A DNA stretch of 64,000 bases, taken from Owenia fusiformis (lineage: Eukaryota; Annelida; Polychaeta; Sabellida; Oweniidae). Below the pieces are notes generated by a model that made no database searches, was not told where the DNA came from, and saw only the letters and a program-made list of their open reading frames with translations. How positions within the stretch are numbered: position 1 is the first letter of the stretch; each line of letters starts with the position of its first letter. Location of the stretch: contig CAIIXF020000011.1 in NCBI GenBank assembly GCA_903813345.2, positions 27,274,166 to 27,338,165 of the forward strand, given 5' to 3'. Below, in pieces: positions 1-35,558 of the stretch. A program made the position numbers and the translations under genes.

Positions 1-367
1 ATAAAGATATTAATGTTATTTCATGGTTTATCATTTCTTAGAGGATCAACTATTATAAAAGGAGAGTTCAAGGAGTGAGTGTGTTGGCATAGATCAATCC
101 ATTGGAATGGTAAATGTAAACAGCCAACTGTATATAATAGTAAACACAAAATATGGGAATAGTAACTAGATGTTAGACTGCTAGATAAATTAACAATGTA
201 ATTAATTAATACACATGTAGGCTAAGGTCCCTGCTTGGCAGATAATTCATCATTAAGTAATGCTAGCTCACATCTTTTAAATGCTTCTCTGTAGAGGGTA
301 TGTATGTAAATCTAGCTGAGGTGAACACAGTGTTAAGACCAGATATTGTTCACATACACAATGCTTA

Positions 368-501
368 TACAGTAAGACCTGCATATCCATATTTGAAGAA
401 TGTGTACTTTTTCGGTCCCACTTTTTTAAACTGTGAACATTTGCCAATATAAACACTTTGGTCAGTCCCAGAGGCATTCAGATTAGGCAAGTTTTACAGT
501 A
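368..501. mobile_element. Pogo-type MITE, CAGTAAGACCTG family
   Basis: Left end TACAGTAAGACCTGCATATC and right end (CAGAGGCATTCAGATTAGGC then AAGTTTTACAGTA) are imperfect inverted repeats flanked by TA. It shares its body (GTGTACTTTTTCGGTCCCAC, GTGAACATTTGCC) with the elements at 960, 5249 and 9083. Confidence 0.5.
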
Positions 502-959
502 TGTCAACCTGTCTATTCTTAGAGGTCTTCAAACTGGATGTAATTATCTGCCTGTCATTGTTATTTTTCCAAAGATAATTATAAAGAAAATATTTATTTT
601 TTGAGTCATAACTAGCGGCAATCATTGTTAGATCTCACATCTATTCACTCAGAAAACAAAAGTAAAAGTCTCTTTGTTTTTATAATGTGAAGATTAAAGG
701 GGATTATGTTGTCATTTTCAATCATGACATGGATGGTATGCTCCCATATTGCTATTTTGGTCATGTGATTTCATGTTGACCAATCATATGTCCTTATTTT
801 TCAGTAGTGTACCTTTTTGGGATGCATTTGCAGAAATACATTAGTTGTGAGAAGATTCACATACTTTTACATATAAAATTAAAAATGAAAATTGGAGAAT
901 TTGATGAATCAAATAATATGTAACATTTATTATTATTAAACTGTTTGATGAGTTACGAG

Positions 960-1149
960 TACAGTAAACCTGTCTAGTCGAACGCCTCTGGGACTGGGCA
1001 AAAGTGTTCAGATAAGCAGGCGTTCACATTTCAAGTTTTTTCAATATGTGAGTCTATGGGAGATAACAAAGTTGAGACAGATACCAAAAAAGTGTTCACA
1101 TTGGCAGGTGTTCAGATTAGAGAGGTGTTCAGATATACATACCACTGTA
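960..1149. mobile_element. Pogo-type MITE, CAGTAAACCTGTC family
   Basis: TA-CAGTAAACCTGTCTAGTCGA at the left and GGTGTTCAGATATACATACC-ACTG-TA at the right form inverted ends; the interior is AT-rich and non-coding (about 190 bases). Confidence 0.55.
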
Positions 1150-4100
1150 CATGGAAGAATTTCAATATCCTTGGCACCCTAGATCAGTTGTGCATTTCGA
1201 AGAGTGAGTCATGTATTATTACTAAATTAGCATGAAATTAATATTTCTCTTTTTATATTCACAAGTCTCTCTATAATTTGCTTATGAAAATGATATTCCT
1301 GGTCATGGCTTTACATGGCGAACTGCATTGACTCTCATTCTGGTTTATTGTACAAGCGTTTAGATGAATGTAATAGGAAATTGAAAATGAAAGATCATTT
1401 CCCTTTTTAGGATATCCTTCATATTACAGCCTAAGCTGTTTATAGTGATCAGGGGTAAATACATTATCGAAGTAATTGATGGAAATTGGGTTGGAGTCTT
1501 ATCATTATGAAATTTCTTAAGATCTGATTATAGTTTTCCCTAGCTTGGAAAAATTGGAAAATTTCAGAATTTCCCCAAAAATGGCTAAAATAACCAGGGA
1601 ATATTTTGCTGTATCCAATAGTTTGATTTTATTTCTTCAAAAACATGTATTGGATCAGATACTGAGAGTAGGGAAATTTTCCAAAGTTGGTTGAATCAGA
1701 CCGTTTGTCTCTTTTACTTTTATCTTTTGTTGATTAATTTCACCTCTGCTTCAAGCAAAATTCAGAGAAAAGTCAGGGAATTTTGATTTCAAAGTGATAT
1801 AACAAATCTCTTAGTTCAAATGTTATCATTGAATTATCACCTGACATATCTCTTTCATTAAAATAATCAGACATTGAGTGCATTAGTTCTACTTTTGTTA
1901 ACTTGGAAATAATGATCACACATAATGAAAACCCATTGTAGTTAGACTGCCTCTGGGCCCTCTGGACTCCTTTGTCAAAATATTGTTAATGAATCATGGG
2001 TGAACACCCTCTTTGTGAAGGAAGATGGAGAGTAAGACTGTGTGATGAAGGAACCTAACCCAGAGTGTTAGAGCATCATAAATCAAAAGTTGAAGCTCTC
2101 TTTTAAGAAGCAAACTTAATTCTTTGAAAGGGTATGACAGCCTTGCATTGATGTGAGGTTTTATTTTTCTCCTGATATAAAACAGAAATGTTTGTTATCT
2201 CTTATATCACAATCAAGGAAGTGTCACACATGTTCCATAATAGAAAAACATCACACAACATCTGGGCTGTGTTTTTTAAAACTGGTATTGATGCAGTGAT
2301 TTATATTAACTTCTGTCTTAACATGACCTAAGAATTACTCAGTCCAGGTGTATATCTATGGGAGCTTGCTGATTGATGTAATAGATTTTTTCACAGATGG
2401 ACTCAACAAAAACTTTTTCTCGTTAGCTTCCTGCCTTGTTAATTTGTTGTGATTGGGTATTTACTGTGTATAAGTTGGTTGCTTTTTTGAGTAATTTCAA
2501 CTTAAGTTTGTTTTGTAAGTTTTCTTTAAAACTTCAGGCTTCAGATAATGATGTTTCTGACAGAGCTGATTGAGTGAAGTGGAAGATTGTTAAGACATCT
2601 GACACAACATAGATAAGGTTACGATTCTTACTATGGTGAAGATACAATCTTCATTTGTATAACATTGCCTGATTTAATAGTTGAATTTTGGCAAGGATTT
2701 GTCAATGATTTGGTTGGGATAAAAGGGATACGGAACTAGGAGGAACTTATTTTTAAAAGGCCTTATTCATATTTAAGAACTTACAATGCTTATTTTAGTC
2801 ATCATTATCAATTTGTTTACAATTCATGATAGAAAGCCTGCATTTTCTTTATAATGAGTCTATCGTGAACATTTTAGAATTTATAATATCTCTGTCTCTC
2901 TTAGGTAAGCTAACACTATTAGTTCTAATGCTACCTAGTACCAATAAATGATCTCCTAGAAGGAGTACATTATGGGGTTGATTAAATCTCATCATTACTA
3001 GCTCACCTGTGAAACTGATAAAAGTCTACTTCCCTGGCTTGAAATATCTGCAAGTAAAAAAGCAAAACTATCATACCACTTTACTTGTCATGTTTCTCTT
3101 GTCTATAAATTTCCATATAAAAACATTTGAGGGATTTCTGAACTGTTAATTAATGTTCATATTATGGGATATGTATTTCTTGCAGATATTGAAAGATATG
3201 ACACATTTGTTAAGGATTTTGCTAGAACTGATTAGATTCAAGCATTCTTGGTACAGGCAGCCATATTTGATTTTTAGATATGATATTGTTCACTGTGTGG
3301 AAATTGTTCACTTTATGTTGCATTTGTTTTGTCTCTCATAGGACTGTCCATCCATTATATGCCTTCTTCTCAGGTTGATGTACATGAAAGTCAAATGGTC
3401 TAATTTTGAGTTTCCTTGATATATCTTAGCTTAAATGCTCTAAGTCTATGACAGTCTAAAAGCCTAATTATATTATGCATGTCCCCATGCAAACGAATTA
3501 CAAAATTACATTCCATTTGCATCTACTCAATACCATCAACAAACAGTAATTTTCAATTTTTCAAATAATGTTATAGATTGGGTCAGGTTCTATATCTAAT
3601 GAATGTGATATTTTCTGGCCAGGTAGTCATACCTGAGAGGGAGATAAGCCACATTCAATCAGGATGATGAGGTAACATTGCTATCTCTCATCCGTCTCTC
3701 TGCTCTAATCTGACTTGCAATTTTATGCTTCTGGCTCATTTATGTAACATAGCTGTTCATAATTATTTTAGATCCATGGTGAATCAAGCATTTTTGTTTG
3801 TTTGGATTAGCTATGAAAAGGGAAGAACATATGGTGTTTGGTGTATGCCTGGTATGAGGCATTGTTACCATGTTGTAAAACAGATGATACGCCAAAATTG
3901 TGAACAGAGCAGAATGGTGTATGGGTTCAACTAATTTGGATAGTTATTGCATATACTTTCTTACAATAGAAATCTGCCATTGTTCTTCTTGGATAACATA
4001 TTTTCCAGAATATGTGAAAAAAAGATCTGATGAGCAGCATAGTGGCCTTACCAATTATGCATAGCTGCTAACACACATAGAAATGGCACCACGAAAATTG

Positions 4101-5248
4101 ACAAGAATCAGATGAAATGTTTAGAAATTATACCAAATCTTCCTGAAAGGATGAAACTATCTGATTTATTTAGATATCATCTCCATTTTGTTTTGTCCTA
4201 CCCTTTGTTATTGCTGCCATGTGACATTGGTACATCCCCTGTGAAGAAGTGATGATTTGAGTGTATACACCACTGGCAGATCATGACCTTGTATCTGGTA
4301 TATCTTCTGATAATCCTATGTTAATCTCCCCTGTTTAGGAGCAACTGACCCCTGGATCATTTCACTGACCCCTGTACTTGTTATCTGACCCAGGGATTAT
4401 TAGTAGGTAACACCCAAGACCACCCTAATGGCTAGAGGTCTGGAACTTTGCTAACTGGAAGAGGCTCTAGCAGTTATATTTTACAATTTTATTATGAACA
4501 AAAGTCTTATCATTTTTAACATTTCGATTTTACGAAATTGATTAGATTTAACAACATTCTGTGTTTATTTTGAATTATAGGGTGAATTCATGATTTTTTG
4601 TGGTTTTTGAACACAAAAGCACAAAATTCAACCATTTGAATGTGTATTACATTGAAGTTATGTTATCTTTGTTTCATTCATGAATCTATCTAGCCATATA
4701 GTATTGCAGTTTTTATGAAGTATAGTAAAGTAAACCCCAAGCTAAAACATATAGAGTAAAATAAAGCTGTGTTAAAACCCTCAGAGACTCAGATGATGGA
4801 TATTATTATCTGAACTAGAAGTTTACCCCTTGGGAAAACCTTCTATTGTTGGGTAAATGAAGTGATATTATTTTTTGCTGAAATATGTGAAATACAACAT
4901 GGCTTGACTTAATTATGTAAACGTACAGCTCAGCCTGCATTTGCTCATTTACTGTCAAGAGATTCCTCCTAAAATAGTAGATAAGTCATATTCTACCACG
5001 AGTTTAGCATTTAAAAAGTTACAATGGCTCAATACCCCTGCTTGAGAGACCTCCAGGATGTGTCAGTCTCTGCACCAAGATTAATCATCTCCCTGTGTTA
5101 TGTCCCCTGACCCTAGTATAATTAGTCATGTACAGTTGTCCTCTTTTGCAGTATCTTCAGTAAGTGCACACTAACCTTGGAACCCTGGCCATGGAACTAA
5201 GTACAGTTTAGGATCATCCAGGCCACATACAAGTATATCAATATACAA

Positions 5249-5437
5249 CACAGTGAAACCTGTATATTTGAACACCTCTCTTATCTGAACACCTCTTAAT
5301 GTGAACACTTTTTCTTGGTCCGATATTCATTTTCTCTCATCAACTTACATGTTTATAACCTTGAAATGTGAACACAGACTAATCTGAACACTCTTAACTG
5401 GTTCCAGAGGTGTTCAAATTAGATAGATTTTACTGTA
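5249..5437. mobile_element. Pogo-type MITE, CAGTGAAACCTG family
   Basis: Ends CAGTGAAACCTGTATATTTG and CAAATTAGATAGATTTTACTG, with AACACCTCT / AGAGGTGTT just inside, are inverted copies. About 188 bases, no coding content. Confidence 0.6.
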
Positions 5438-6293
5438 CATAATATAATTACTTATGGCATTATACCCCATTGTTCTCATGTACGAACTATTTCCATCATG
5501 CCATCTTAACCTATTGGTCCCATATATACTAATGTTTCCATATTGTCATCCTAACCATGTTAATGCTTCCCTAGGGTGTCTTTATATGTACACACTCATT
5601 GCCTCTCAAATTTTAGCATTTCTACTTTGCCTCAAAAGAACTTGAGAGAGAAAAAAGAATGAACTGCAGTATATCTTCATGTGAGGTATGATTTATTGAA
5701 TAATCTAAATGTTTTATTTGGATCACACTTCTAAACTACAAAGGGCAACAATCAGAAAGCAGAATTGGATGATGAATTTCTTTAGAAGAAGCAATGGGCA
5801 GCATTAGAAAGAGATATATCTCTTTAAGAGTAGTGTTTCTAATATATGTTTTAATGGGAACTGACATGAACTGGACTCTCTGAACCTTTACATTGAGGCT
5901 TTGCATGTGTTGTCAGAATAAATTGAGTAAATGGGGATAAAGTTTCATAAATACCTAATTCGTGTTCTTCATTATATTAGTTGGCAGTGGAGGTTTAGAT
6001 TTGGTAAGGTAGGGCTGAAATTATTAAACAAACACATAATACTAACAGGTTTTATATGTGTTTCTGCTTGTGATGTACCTTATTCTGAATATACAAGTTA
6101 CACTTAACAAGAAGGCATTAACATGTAGAATGTAACCACCTGCCATTTGTTACAGACACTGAATGCCAAATGTTGAACACCAAGTTGGAGCAATCACCTT
6201 ATCAACTTATATGGGGTCCAGGAAACTGGGCATGTAAGACATGGCTGTAATGCTATATGGTATATATGCAATGTTGATGGGGAAAAGCCAGTT

Positions 6294-6364
6294 GGCCCTA
6301 TAGCTCAGTGAGAGAGCAATCGCCTTGTAAGCGAGGGCTTGTGGGTTCAATCCCCACTGGGGTG
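6294..6364 (+). repeat. tRNA-derived SINE head (Thr-like)
   Basis: The sequence starting GGCCCTATAGCTCAGTGAGA has an A box (TAGCTCAGTGA, 6301-6311) and a B box (GGTTCAATCC, 6344-6353) at tRNA spacing. The T arm GTGGG/CCCAC and a 4-pair anticodon stem around CTTGTAA (anticodon TGT) fold well. The acceptor ends (GCCCTAT and TGGGGTG) pair poorly, and no CCA-less tRNA 3' end with a T run follows. It is therefore read as the pol III head of a SINE, with the body continuing into about 6,365-6,400. Confidence 0.55.
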
Positions 6365-7317
6365 GACTGACTTTCACATCAGCCCTTTGCACAGGATTGT
6401 ATTCTGTGTTTTCATTAACTTTTTTTCGTTATATGAATTCTACCATCTCAAAAGCTCTTCCCTTCATGGAAGCTATCGGGAAATAAAATTACAATTATTT
6501 TTTATAGTATATTTTATTGTATCAATCACATAAATGTGTGCCAAATATTGTGTTCATATAAAATGGAGATTGCACCCCAGCATAGTGCAACAACAGCAAA
6601 ACCACATGATTTATTCTTTTACATTAGCAAGAATGAGTAAGGAATTACATGATAATTTCTCTAATAGATTTGCACCATGATAAATCCATCTATCTTAGTT
6701 GAAGGTAGCCCCTAAGCTGTTTTTAATGCTAGATAAAAAGTCAAGTTTTGTTATTGGAAAACTGTCACTTGGCTTGCATATATTTTTTCTTTGTAGACTT
6801 TGACTGATGGTATTAAATAGAATGTCAAATGGTCATTTTAATAGTGTTTGGTACATTTATCATTGGGGAATTCATATATGTTTAAATAGTCCATTATTTG
6901 AATCTTAAAAATGGAGTTCATATATTGCAGATAAAAAAGATCACAATTTCCAATTTGTATCAGATTATTCCAAAGCAAAATTGCCTCATAGGAAATGTTG
7001 GCTAATATATGATATATTAATACATATCATTTCTTGTTTTATATGGGGAAATAAATTGAATGCATACATGTAGACATATGCACAGAGTACTTCATCAATA
7101 AACTAGAAAAATAAAAGACATTATACTGGGTGTAGGTAAAATTATTCTGACCTCTGCATAGCATGGCAAGAATTGAGTTGTTGTTTGTCAACTCCATATC
7201 TTCCTGTCGGCAGGAATTCTAGTGATTTCCTTCTGTGCAGTCAACCATATATGTGATAGCATAAGAGGAGGTATGGACCCATGTTTCTCTGCAGTGAGGC
7301 CATGTGTTTATCCCCAA

Positions 7318-7570
7318 AGGAGGTATTAACCCAGGTCTACACTCAGAACATGTGACATATATGTGTTATACCCACAGGAGGCATCATGATATACCATGAC
7401 ATCTCATTTCTTCTCAGCCCTGAGATGTTTCAGGTGAAACAGAAAGATGCTATGAGTATCAGAATGCACAGGAGGTGTTAACCCAGGTCTCGACACTTGG
7501 AATATGTGACATTAATGTGTTATTCCCCACTGGAGGTGTCAACCCAGATTACTTTGCACTTAGAAAATGT
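7318..7570. repeat. Degenerate tandem repeat, unit about 120-170 bases
   Basis: The block GGAGGTATTAACCCAGGTCT, then ACATGTGACAT, then ATGTGTTATACCCACAGGAG recurs with changes at about 7,470-7,570 (GGAGGTGTTAACCCAGGTCT, ATGTGACATTAATGTGTTAT, GGAGGTGTCAACCCAG). It lies in DNA upstream of the first recognised SASH1-like exon. Confidence 0.55.
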
Positions 7571-8715
7571 TCTCTTTTGAACTGTACTTGTACATACATG
7601 TATATATATTCCTAAAAAATGTACATCAACTTAAATCAATTTGCATCGTGACCATGTGACATGAATTCATTTAACCCAAATATTCAAAAATATTAATATG
7701 AAAGATTAATGCAACTATGACTAGCACTCTATTAATTTACCATATTAATCAAGGAGTATATAACTTTAGTTTGCATGTCACATAAAATAAGACCTCCCTG
7801 TATTTCCAGATCTGTATCATCATTTAAGCTTATATACCTGGACCTTACAGTACCTGTCATGTCAAGCTCAATCAAATCAAAGCACAATTTAAAAGTCTAA
7901 TCACCATCATACCACCCTGATGTATAATTTACAATACAGTTATGGCATCAAATGAAATAATAATGAATATCTTTGAAGGTCCTTGATTATATTCAAATAG
8001 GATTGATCCGAACATTTGATATGTCACTGTTAATAAGTGAAATACAAGAGAACTCTCATTAGAAACATTAGTTACTTTCATTAGAAGCATTAGTAAGTCT
8101 TTGTATTTATACTTACCAGGGGAACAAGTGAATTTATTAGGATCTGAGAGTAGAATTGAAGTTGGCATGCAAAGCTGGATTGCCGCTTCCGATCAAACTA
8201 GGATCACTCTTTGATTTTGATTGTCGTTTCTCGTGATATTATTCCAAATGATCTATCATGTTATATATTTCTGTCTTGAGCTCTTAGAAATCAGCTCTTG
8301 AAAGATGTTATGATTTTTTGTCATGATTAAGGTTGATACCCTGAACTCATCCTGTTATTTATTCTATGCTCTTCAGAAATATCTTGCTTCATCAAGCTTT
8401 GGGCCTATCCTCATAGAACGTAGTGATTGGGCGTGGGAACCGACAATGCTTCAGAAATATCTACCTTATATACATATGAAATATAATAGCAAATAGCACA
8501 AACAACAGACAAACAAACACAAACAATCAAGTATCCTACAAACAGACAACAAACTTTAAAGCTTTCAGACAACCAAATAACATTAATTATCTTTACTAAT
8601 CATTGGGGTTATATAAAAATTCAATGCAAAGATTTTCAATACTTGTTTATTTTTCATGTTCATTGTACTTTCTTCAACTTATTGATAATAGAGATATTCT
8701 GCTTTCTTATTTCAG

Positions 8716-30688
<21,973 letters not shown>

Positions 30689-30819
30689 CAATAACTACAT
30701 ATTAAGTGTTTTATATCAAGAATTCATTGATGACACATATTTACTTGTTGCTCCATGTTCATCATTCAGTCCATTATATTGTTCATTGTCCAATGCATTT
30801 TGTTGTTTTGTGATATATT

Positions 30820-30860
30820 TACAGGGTGAGCCAAAGAAGGTAATTTTGGCTCACCCTGTA
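30820..30860. mobile_element. 41-base remnant made only of transposon ends
   Basis: TACAGGGTGAGCCAAA and its exact complement TTTGGCTCACCCTGTA are separated by about nine bases. The ends are the mariner-type TIR seen elsewhere here (TACAGGGTGxxCCAAA) with TA at each edge. It lies 132 bases after the SASH1-like stop codon and would form a strong hairpin in the 3' UTR. Confidence 0.7.
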
Positions 30861-31395
30861 CAATTTTGTGAAAACATTTGTGAAACAATGTACATTGTAA
30901 ATTGTTCATATCCCAAATGAGTTGAAATAATTGGGTTGAATAACAATTAAAAAGAATGACAGGTACATGTGCCCTTTTCAAGACCTTGATTTGCATCTCA
31001 CTACAAGCCTCTTCAGGGTAATATATATGTAGAGCTTATATGTACTTTCAGCTCTCTTATGTTTTGAATTTCATTGTTCATTTAATGTTCTGATCGGTCA
31101 ATTGCAAACAATGAGGTTAACAATTTCATTCTATTCTCCTCCTCCTTGTGACCTAAGCCATATACATATTTTGCTTATTTAGAGTATTGCATTTGCTTAC
31201 TAGGACATTCCGTTTAATATTACTGTTATTTATATATTTGTACAGGGGAAAGGGGTGTGAGGGAAACACCCCCCCTCCTCTATAATAATTTGAATTTGCA
31301 ATTTGAATTCTTAAGAAATATGACAAAATTTGATTTATATTATTTACTTTCACTGATTGCTGTGTTGCCAAGCAGTACATACTCAGTAGAATGTG

Positions 31396-31530
31396 TACAG
31401 AGTGACCCAAAAATATGTAAACCTTTGATCACAAAGACATTGCTAGAATTCATGTGAATATTCTATACACTACACACGAAAATTGGAGGAAATTCCAAAA
31501 TAAGAGGTGCATATTTTGGGCCACCTTGTA
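31396..31530. mobile_element. Mariner-type MITE
   Basis: TACAGAGTGACCCAAAAATA and TATTTTGGGCCACCTTGTA are inverted ends of about 20 bases flanked by TA; 135 bases, non-coding. Confidence 0.6.
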
Positions 31531-33697
31531 TTATAGAACTATCAGATGTGATTTTTACATTAAACTGGTGCCTTTGTTCATATAGGGTAAATAAACTTTT
31601 GAGATTTACATATACCGTGAAGTTTAAATGTGTGTTACATTAAAACTTGTGCTGAGGTACATCCTTCATTCTTATCAAACTTCAACCTTTTTTGAAGATG
31701 TAAATCTATATTTGGTTGAAGATGTGTAATTGTTCATGGTGCATTTATCTGTTAAGGTTGGTTTATTCTACCGTTTCTAAGAATGTTCCATGTGTTAATG
31801 TTAATGTTTTATGTATTTACTATTAAGTACAGAATGTATCGATGAAAATTCTCTTACTTTCTGATGTTTGTATATTTTTCTTATTATATCACTACATCGT
31901 AATCCTGGCTCTGACCTTGGGTTCAATCAGACAGGTACCTGTTACACAGTCAGGTAAAAGCTTTGTACCGAAGGATTTCATGCTTAGTGTGTGACATCTC
32001 AAAAATCCTTTGTAATGAAGCTTTTTTGTCAAAATGCTTTGTAATGAAGCTATTAAACCTGCTGTGTAACCCTTGCCAGAAACTAGAATGCAATATAAAA
32101 AAGTTCATTTTCTCAGTACTTATTGAACACTCTGTTTGTAGTATTATTTATTTCTTAGTACTTATTCAACACTCTATAGTCTATATGTAAAATTAGATGT
32201 TTGTTATTCATGGCATAATAAAAGAATAAGTTTCTTATGGATACGTTGCAATATCAAATGCAAAATTAAAACCTTTTCATGTAATATCACAGAACGTTTG
32301 TATCAATTACTTTCAAGGTGTAGCTTTACATTGATGTATTTGTACAATATCTAATATTGTATCGGTATATCATTTTATTAATCTGATGAAATTAGTCTAT
32401 TGTATTTGTTGATATTCATTCTGTATTATTTCAATAGTCAGGTTTTGTCCGCTTTAAACTGGTATACAACATATACATATTTTATCAATGGAAAGCAGAT
32501 GGTGCATATCAAATTCATTATTCATTACCAAGCATTATTATATATCAGCTTTCTAATAGCATTTTATATACCAGCTGAAAGGAAATGCACAATCAATATA
32601 CATTCAAACATTGCTTTAAAATGGTATATCACACTTCATATCAATGTTATTTTACAATTATCGATTAGCATATGAACATGAAGTGAGCCTTAATATTTTG
32701 TATTTTCTCTTGGAGAAAGAATTGAATGAATTTTTATTTTAATGGAAAACAAATACATGTGTTATTCAAAGTATCTGGATGCTTTCACAATGTCGTCCTC
32801 TTTGGCTATCTTAAACTATTGACGTACATTTAAAGTTATTACCGTGAATTTCATTTCAAAAATCTCCATATTGAATTTTCTTCCTTCATAAAAAGAAAAA
32901 ACTTACTGATAGACTATTATCACAACATGCTATTATGCTATATATTCGTGAGTTACCAAGGAGATTGACAAAGCTTTCTGGATACTTTAATAAAATTGTG
33001 TAGGTTATTGGAGATTTGTTTCAACTGTTGTAAAAATGATGTTTGTATATTTCGTACCAAGTACGTTTTAATTTAACATGTTGAGAACGATCATGAATAA
33101 AAGTATTTATTTGTTCATTTATAAATGCGACTTGTTATTATTTGTTTGTGCAATGATTTAAAGATGTCTCCCCAATCTGAATAATAAACCCATTGTGTCG
33201 TCCATCTGTCATACAGAAAATAGGCAATACAATTATCTAAAATTTGTAGTAATGTTACTCTATAATCTGTAGCAAATTCACCCCAAAACAAGTAAATATC
33301 TTGAAATAAAGCATGTGTAACTTTACTTTCTGGACACCCTGTAAAATTGACCGGAATACATATCGGGCATTTACAAGACTGTCAATCTGGGTCTTTTGCA
33401 AGTTTCTTATAGGGCCAGAAGTGCAAGTGCAAAGATTGATTAGATAAAATGGTATACGTAGAGAATCACTGGTCCCCTCCGCAGAAGAAAAACGTTATTA
33501 TTCAATGCTTTATTGTACTAAAAATCCCTTTCGGGTGAGTGTACAGCAAATAAACATGATAAAATAAAAATAAAACTATACATACAATTACAATAACATA
33601 CAATGCAAATTTTACATGGCATATAATGACAATATAATGTGATTGACTGATCATTAGATGTATACCAACAACTACTATTAGCCTACATGTATATATT

Positions 33698-35266
33698 TAC
33701 AGGATGGGCCAAAAAAAACCACCCCCCTAGCCGTTACTCCTGATTAATATTTATTTTCTAACATGTACACCAACAATGATATATCATTTTAAAGATAATT
33801 TAATTTGCAACAAAATGATATGTAATAGAACAATTTTCAACAACCCTGGCTCGAGATATAACCATTTATGTGACTTGGGGGCCAAAAAACACCTTTTCAA
33901 TTTTCATCGATTTTGCGAACAATAGCCTGTTTCTACCAAAATTTACTGTTCAGTTAAAAATTGCAACATTGTCATGAGTCTTTCATAATTGGATATTATA
34001 TATTGTTTTCATTCAGGTTTTGAACCATTCATGCTCAATAAACATGTGTATGCTTATAAAACAAATTAATTTCTTCTTAAATCTGTCCATATATGGCTCA
34101 ATAGACCCACCCCCTGGACAAATCCTCTGATTGGATTATTCGCTAAAGACGCGAAAGCCATTCGTATAATTGATGGATCTCTGTGGAAGTACCATCGAAC
34201 TCGTAATTATTCATTCTTTCAGTTTGTCTACATCCTGATAGGCTAGTGATCTTCATAGACCAACTGTTCTAAATGCCCCAAGCACTATACATGTAATCAA
34301 CAGGATAGACTCTATATATCAGTAAGCAAGAATAGGGACATTTGCGATAAAAGGCTACTCAAATCGAGATGACATTTTTCTGAAAGGGTAGTGGTGTCCA
34401 CTCGGTGTTTCCCAAAAAGGAAAGACCGTACAGGCCCTGTTTTTGTTGAACCAGGAACAAAAATATACTCTGAATGTTGATGACATGAGGTGTTAAAAAG
34501 GACTCCTCAAGGATATAAAAACATGTGATAGAAATTTAATTTCTGATAGGAAAGTGCTTCATCACACAGGTTCAATGCTACCCTGGAGTTTTTGGAGATT
34601 CGAAATTAAACCATCTCTAGCCCGGACAAATGGCTAACTGGCAGTCCAGATGCCAATAATGTTGATTACCACACCTGGGGGTATCTAGAACAGTTGGTAT
34701 TTAAAGATACCCAGCCTATCAGGGATGTAGAGGAACTAAAAGAAAGAATAACTAGCAGTTGAATGGTACTTCCGCATACATCCATCAATTATGCCATCAA
34801 CTAATGGCTTCCGCGTCTTAAGCGAATAATCTGATCAGAGGATGGATGCGGGGGTGGGTATATTGGGCCATATTTGAACAGACTGAAGAAGAAATTAATT
34901 TGTTTTATAAGCATACACATGTTTATTGAGCATACATGGTTCAAAAACTGAATGAAAACAATATTTAATATCCAATTATGAAAGACTCATGACAATGTTG
35001 CAATTTTTAACTGAACAGTAAAATTTGGTAGAAATAGGCTTTTGTTCGCAAAATGGATGAAAATTGAAAAGGTGTTTTTTGACCCCCATGTCACTTAATT
35101 GGTTATATTTCTATATGGGGTTGTTGAATATAGTGCTTTTATATATCATTTTGTTGCAAATTAAATTATCTTTAAAATGATATATCATTGTTGGTGTACA
35201 TGTTAAAAAATAAATATTTATCAGGAGTAATGGCTAGGGGGGTGGTTTTTTTTGGCCCACCCTGTA
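33698..35266 (+). mobile_element. Decayed mariner-like transposon with long inverted arms
   Basis: Bounded by TA-CAGGATGGGCCAAAAAAAA and TTTTTTTTGGCCCACCCTG-TA. The arms are inverted copies of one another over at least 550 bases each (for example the block around 34,050-34,200 against 34,780-34,900). Between and partly within the arms the plus strand keeps transposase traces: a FVEPGTKIYSE-like stretch near 34,440 and PDANNVDYHTWGYLEQLVF then VEELKERI at about 34,650-34,760. The latter is the third catalytic Asp block of Tc1/mariner enzymes. Frameshifts and stops interrupt it. Confidence 0.75.
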
Positions 35267-35345
35267 TATTGATAATATAGTTGATCTCTTTTCAATTATT
35301 TCATAAAGGTATTTTGCAAAGGTGATACACATGTTACCCTCAGCA

Positions 35346-35558
35346 TTAAACATATTCCTTTTCTTCGGTAGTCAATACAGTTAGATTTGGGCAAATCGAG
35401 TTAAAGGTATCAAAGTATTCATATCTCAATTTTTCCAATTTTTGACACTCAAAAATAAAATGAGTTTCCGTACCAGTGTTGATTTTACATAATTTGCATT
35501 TTCTTTGATCTCTCGGAATTATTGGTCTTATATATCTTCCTCGCTCTATTAAGAGCAT
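35346..35558 (-). pseudogene. Fragment of a non-LTR retrotransposon protein (C-terminal zinc motif)
   Basis: The minus-strand frame reads IERGRYIRPIIPRDQRKCKL, then CKINTGTETHFIFECQKLEK and LRYEYF. The spacing C-x2-C-x7-H-x4-C with IPR before it is the usual C-terminal cysteine/histidine motif after the reverse transcriptase of many invertebrate LINE-type elements. Only this 70-codon end remains, so it is a 5'-truncated or broken copy. The element family cannot be told from so little. Confidence 0.6.

Larger units (their letters stand above)
1..8715. other. No recognised exon; intron or upstream DNA of the SASH1-like gene
   Basis: No open frame here has a recognisable domain. Three pogo-type MITEs, one SINE head, a tandem repeat and one copy of a dispersed motif (6,110-6,165) are the only structures. 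The phase of the exon at 8716 requires an upstream exon that may lie here or outside the window. Confidence 0.5.
30689..33120 (+). other. SASH1-like 3' UTR and AT-rich downstream DNA
   Basis: No coding exon is seen. A 41-base mini inverted repeat lies at 30820-30860 and a MITE at 31396-31530 (separate entries). AATAAA-type signals occur several times, among them one near 32,216 and one near 33,098 (GAATAAAAG); which is used cannot be told. Several open frames of 60-90 codons here (for example 31963-32190, 32400-32675) have AT-driven composition and no recognisable domain. Confidence 0.4.

Noticed and set aside
6294-6364. Functional tRNA-Thr gene (TGT)
   Set aside because: The anticodon and T arms fold, but the acceptor stem pairs at only a few positions; the pol III boxes fit a SINE head better.
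32400-32675. 91-codon hydrophobic frame
   Set aside because: AT-driven Ile/Tyr/Phe composition, no splice or promoter context, in the 3' region of another gene.
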